Shown: positions 63,167 to 64,000 of the stretch, piece by piece
Numbering within the stretch: position 1 is the stretch's first letter
Layout of the letters: each line of letters begins with the position of its first letter
Source: Lysobacter spongiicola DSM 21749
GTDB taxonomy: Bacteria > Pseudomonadota > Gammaproteobacteria > Xanthomonadales > Xanthomonadaceae
Length of the DNA stretch: 64,000 nt
NCBI RefSeq assembly: GCF_900167055.1
Contig: NZ_FUXP01000002.1
Location: 186,001 to 250,000, forward strand
Direction of reading: 5' to 3'
Position numbers and translations under genes: made by a program
Notes under the pieces: model-generated
Seen by the model: the letters and a program-made list of their open reading frames with translations, nothing else
Told to the model about the DNA's origin: nothing
Database searches by the model: none

Positions 63167-63631
63167 ATGCTGAGAGTCACCAAACTCACCGATTACGCCA
63201 CGGTCGTGCTGACCGTGCTGGCTGCCGATCCGGAGTCGGTGCTGAGTGCCTCCGAGCTGGCCGAGCGTGCCGGCCTGGAGACGCCCACCGTCAGCAAGCT
63301 GCTCAAGCCCCTGGCCCAGGCGGGCCTGGTGGACGGCTTCCGGGGCGCCAACGGCGGCTACAAGCTGGCCCGCGCCGCCGACGCGATTGGCCTGATCGAG
63401 ATCGTCGAGGCGATGGAAGGCCCGCTTGCGATGACCGAATGCAGCATCCACACGGGCAACTGCGCGATCGAAGGCCAGTGCGGCGTACGCGCCAACTGGC
63501 GGCGCATCAACGATGTGGTGGTGGATGCACTGCGCGGGGTGACGCTCGCGCAGATGCTGGCACCGCCCCAGCCGCCCGGCCCGACACCACCCGACCCGAA
63601 GCGCATCCACATGCGCCTCGCCAACGCATAA
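63167..63631 (+). CDS. Rrf2-family Fe-S regulator of the suf operon
   Basis: A 154-residue winged-helix repressor-like protein. The N-terminal helix-turn-helix reads LTDYATVVLTVLA, ETPTVSKLLKPLAQAGLV and SerGly-type wing GANGGYKLAR. Three Cys (C92, C99, C105 in ECSIHTGNCAIEGQC) should bind an iron-sulfur cluster. It matches the SUF-system Rrf2 regulator seen just ahead of sufB in gammaproteobacteria. The C-terminal tail is Pro-rich. sufB starts 20 bases downstream. Confidence 0.92.
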   Translation: MLRVTKLTDYATVVLTVLAADPESVLSASELAERAGLETPTVSKLLKPLAQAGLVDGFRGANGGYKLARAADAIGLIEIVEAMEGPLAMTECSIHTGNCAIEGQCGVRANWRRINDVVVDALRGVTLAQMLAPPQPPGPTPPDPKRIHMRLANA

Positions 63632-63651
63632 CCAGAGAGTAGGCAGCCCCC

Positions 63652-64000
63652 ATGGCCACCGAAGTCACCCCTTCCATCTCCGGCCCCCTGTCGCCGGCCC
63701 CGGTCACGCCCTTGCGCGATGCGCCGATCGCCAACGAGGCGATCCACGCGCAGTTGGGCCGCAAGTACGAAGCCGGGTTCATCACCGACATCGAGTCCGA
63801 CAGCCTGCCCCCGGGGCTGGACGAGGACACCATCCGCGCGCTTTCCGCCAAGAAGGAAGAGCCCGAGTGGATGACCGAGTGGCGGCTGGAGGCGTACCGG
63901 CACTGGCAGACCATGCCGATGCCGCACTGGGCCAAGCTCAACATCGAGCCGATCGACTTCCAGGCCTTGAGCTACTACTCCGCGCCCAAGGGCCCGAAGT
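63652..64000 (+). CDS. sufB: Fe-S cluster assembly scaffold SufB, N-terminal part (cut by window edge)
   Basis: The first 116 residues of SufB, part of the SufBCD scaffold that builds iron-sulfur clusters under stress or iron limitation. The segments KYEAGFITDIESDSLPPGLDED, KKEEPEWMTEWRLEAYRHW and PHWAKLNIEPIDFQALSYYS are typical of the SufB N-terminus. The gene runs off the window. It is cotranscribed with the Rrf2 regulator. Confidence 0.95.
   Translation, partial: MATEVTPSISGPLSPAPVTPLRDAPIANEAIHAQLGRKYEAGFITDIESDSLPPGLDEDTIRALSAKKEEPEWMTEWRLEAYRHWQTMPMPHWAKLNIEPIDFQALSYYSAPKGPK

Overview
The window reads as an ordinary chromosomal segment of a high-GC gammaproteobacterium of the family Xanthomonadaceae/Lysobacteraceae (Lysobacter, Luteimonas, Xanthomonas relatives). 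The markers are a fused lysAC gene, the MurD2/MurL route to D-glutamate, an Oar-type TonB receptor, a Cys-poor Trm112-like protein in front of nadC, and a DUF5916 protein. No phage, IS element, integrase, rRNA or CRISPR array was seen. No gap between genes exceeds about 300 bases.

Layout. 1-0.5 kb: the end of a FimT-like pseudopilin, then tRNA-Asn with its own promoter and a terminator. 0.5-7.3 kb (minus): minor pilin operon fimT-pilV-pilW-pilX-pilY1-pilE, with a LytS/AlgZ-type kinase divergent from it. 8.5-13.2 kb: ppnN and an Oar-like outer-membrane receptor. 13.4-15.8 kb: marC, an SDR-fold protein, grxD and the divergent sodB. 15.8-18.7 kb: purEK facing a Trm112-like gene and nadC. 18.7-21 kb: a tail-anchored FHA protein, a DUF3301 protein and sspAB. 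21.2-23.9 kb: petABC (cytochrome bc1). 24-26.7 kb: a lytic transglycosylase and miaB. 26.7-31.2 kb (minus): a secreted metzincin, a separate gene resembling its prodomain, and an amidohydrolase. 31.3-35.9 kb: phoH-like ybeZ, ybeY, corC, a DUF4105 protein and corA. 35.9-38.9 kb (minus): cstA, a small Cys-Cys-ending protein and an ArsA/GET3-like ATPase. 39-43 kb (minus): a DUF819 transporter, an S9 peptidase and ssb. 43.3-46.5 kb: a secreted lipase-like/DUF4785 pair and ispB. 46.5-52.7 kb (minus): a dienelactone-hydrolase-like protein and the lysAC-murL-murD2 operon. 52.9-59 kb: phzF-like, osmC-like, an EF-G-like GTPase, an M23 peptidase, two lipoproteins and a PIN protein. 59-63 kb (minus): a frameshifted DUF5916 gene, a 3-hydroxybutyrate-type dehydrogenase between two REP pairs, and a SET-domain protein. 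63.2-64 kb: the start of the suf operon (Rrf2 regulator, sufB cut by the window edge).

Working together. The pilin operon builds the priming tip complex of type IV pili. The neighbouring kinase is of the class that controls the same operon in Pseudomonas. lysAC, murL and murD2 all supply residues of the peptidoglycan stem peptide (diaminopimelate and D-Glu). Less understood parts are the cstA/small protein/ArsA-like operon, the two-gene metzincin, the glycine-rich FimT tail and the secreted lipase-like/DUF4785 pair. I found nothing I would call a wholly new system with confidence. The cstA operon and the two-gene metzincin come closest.
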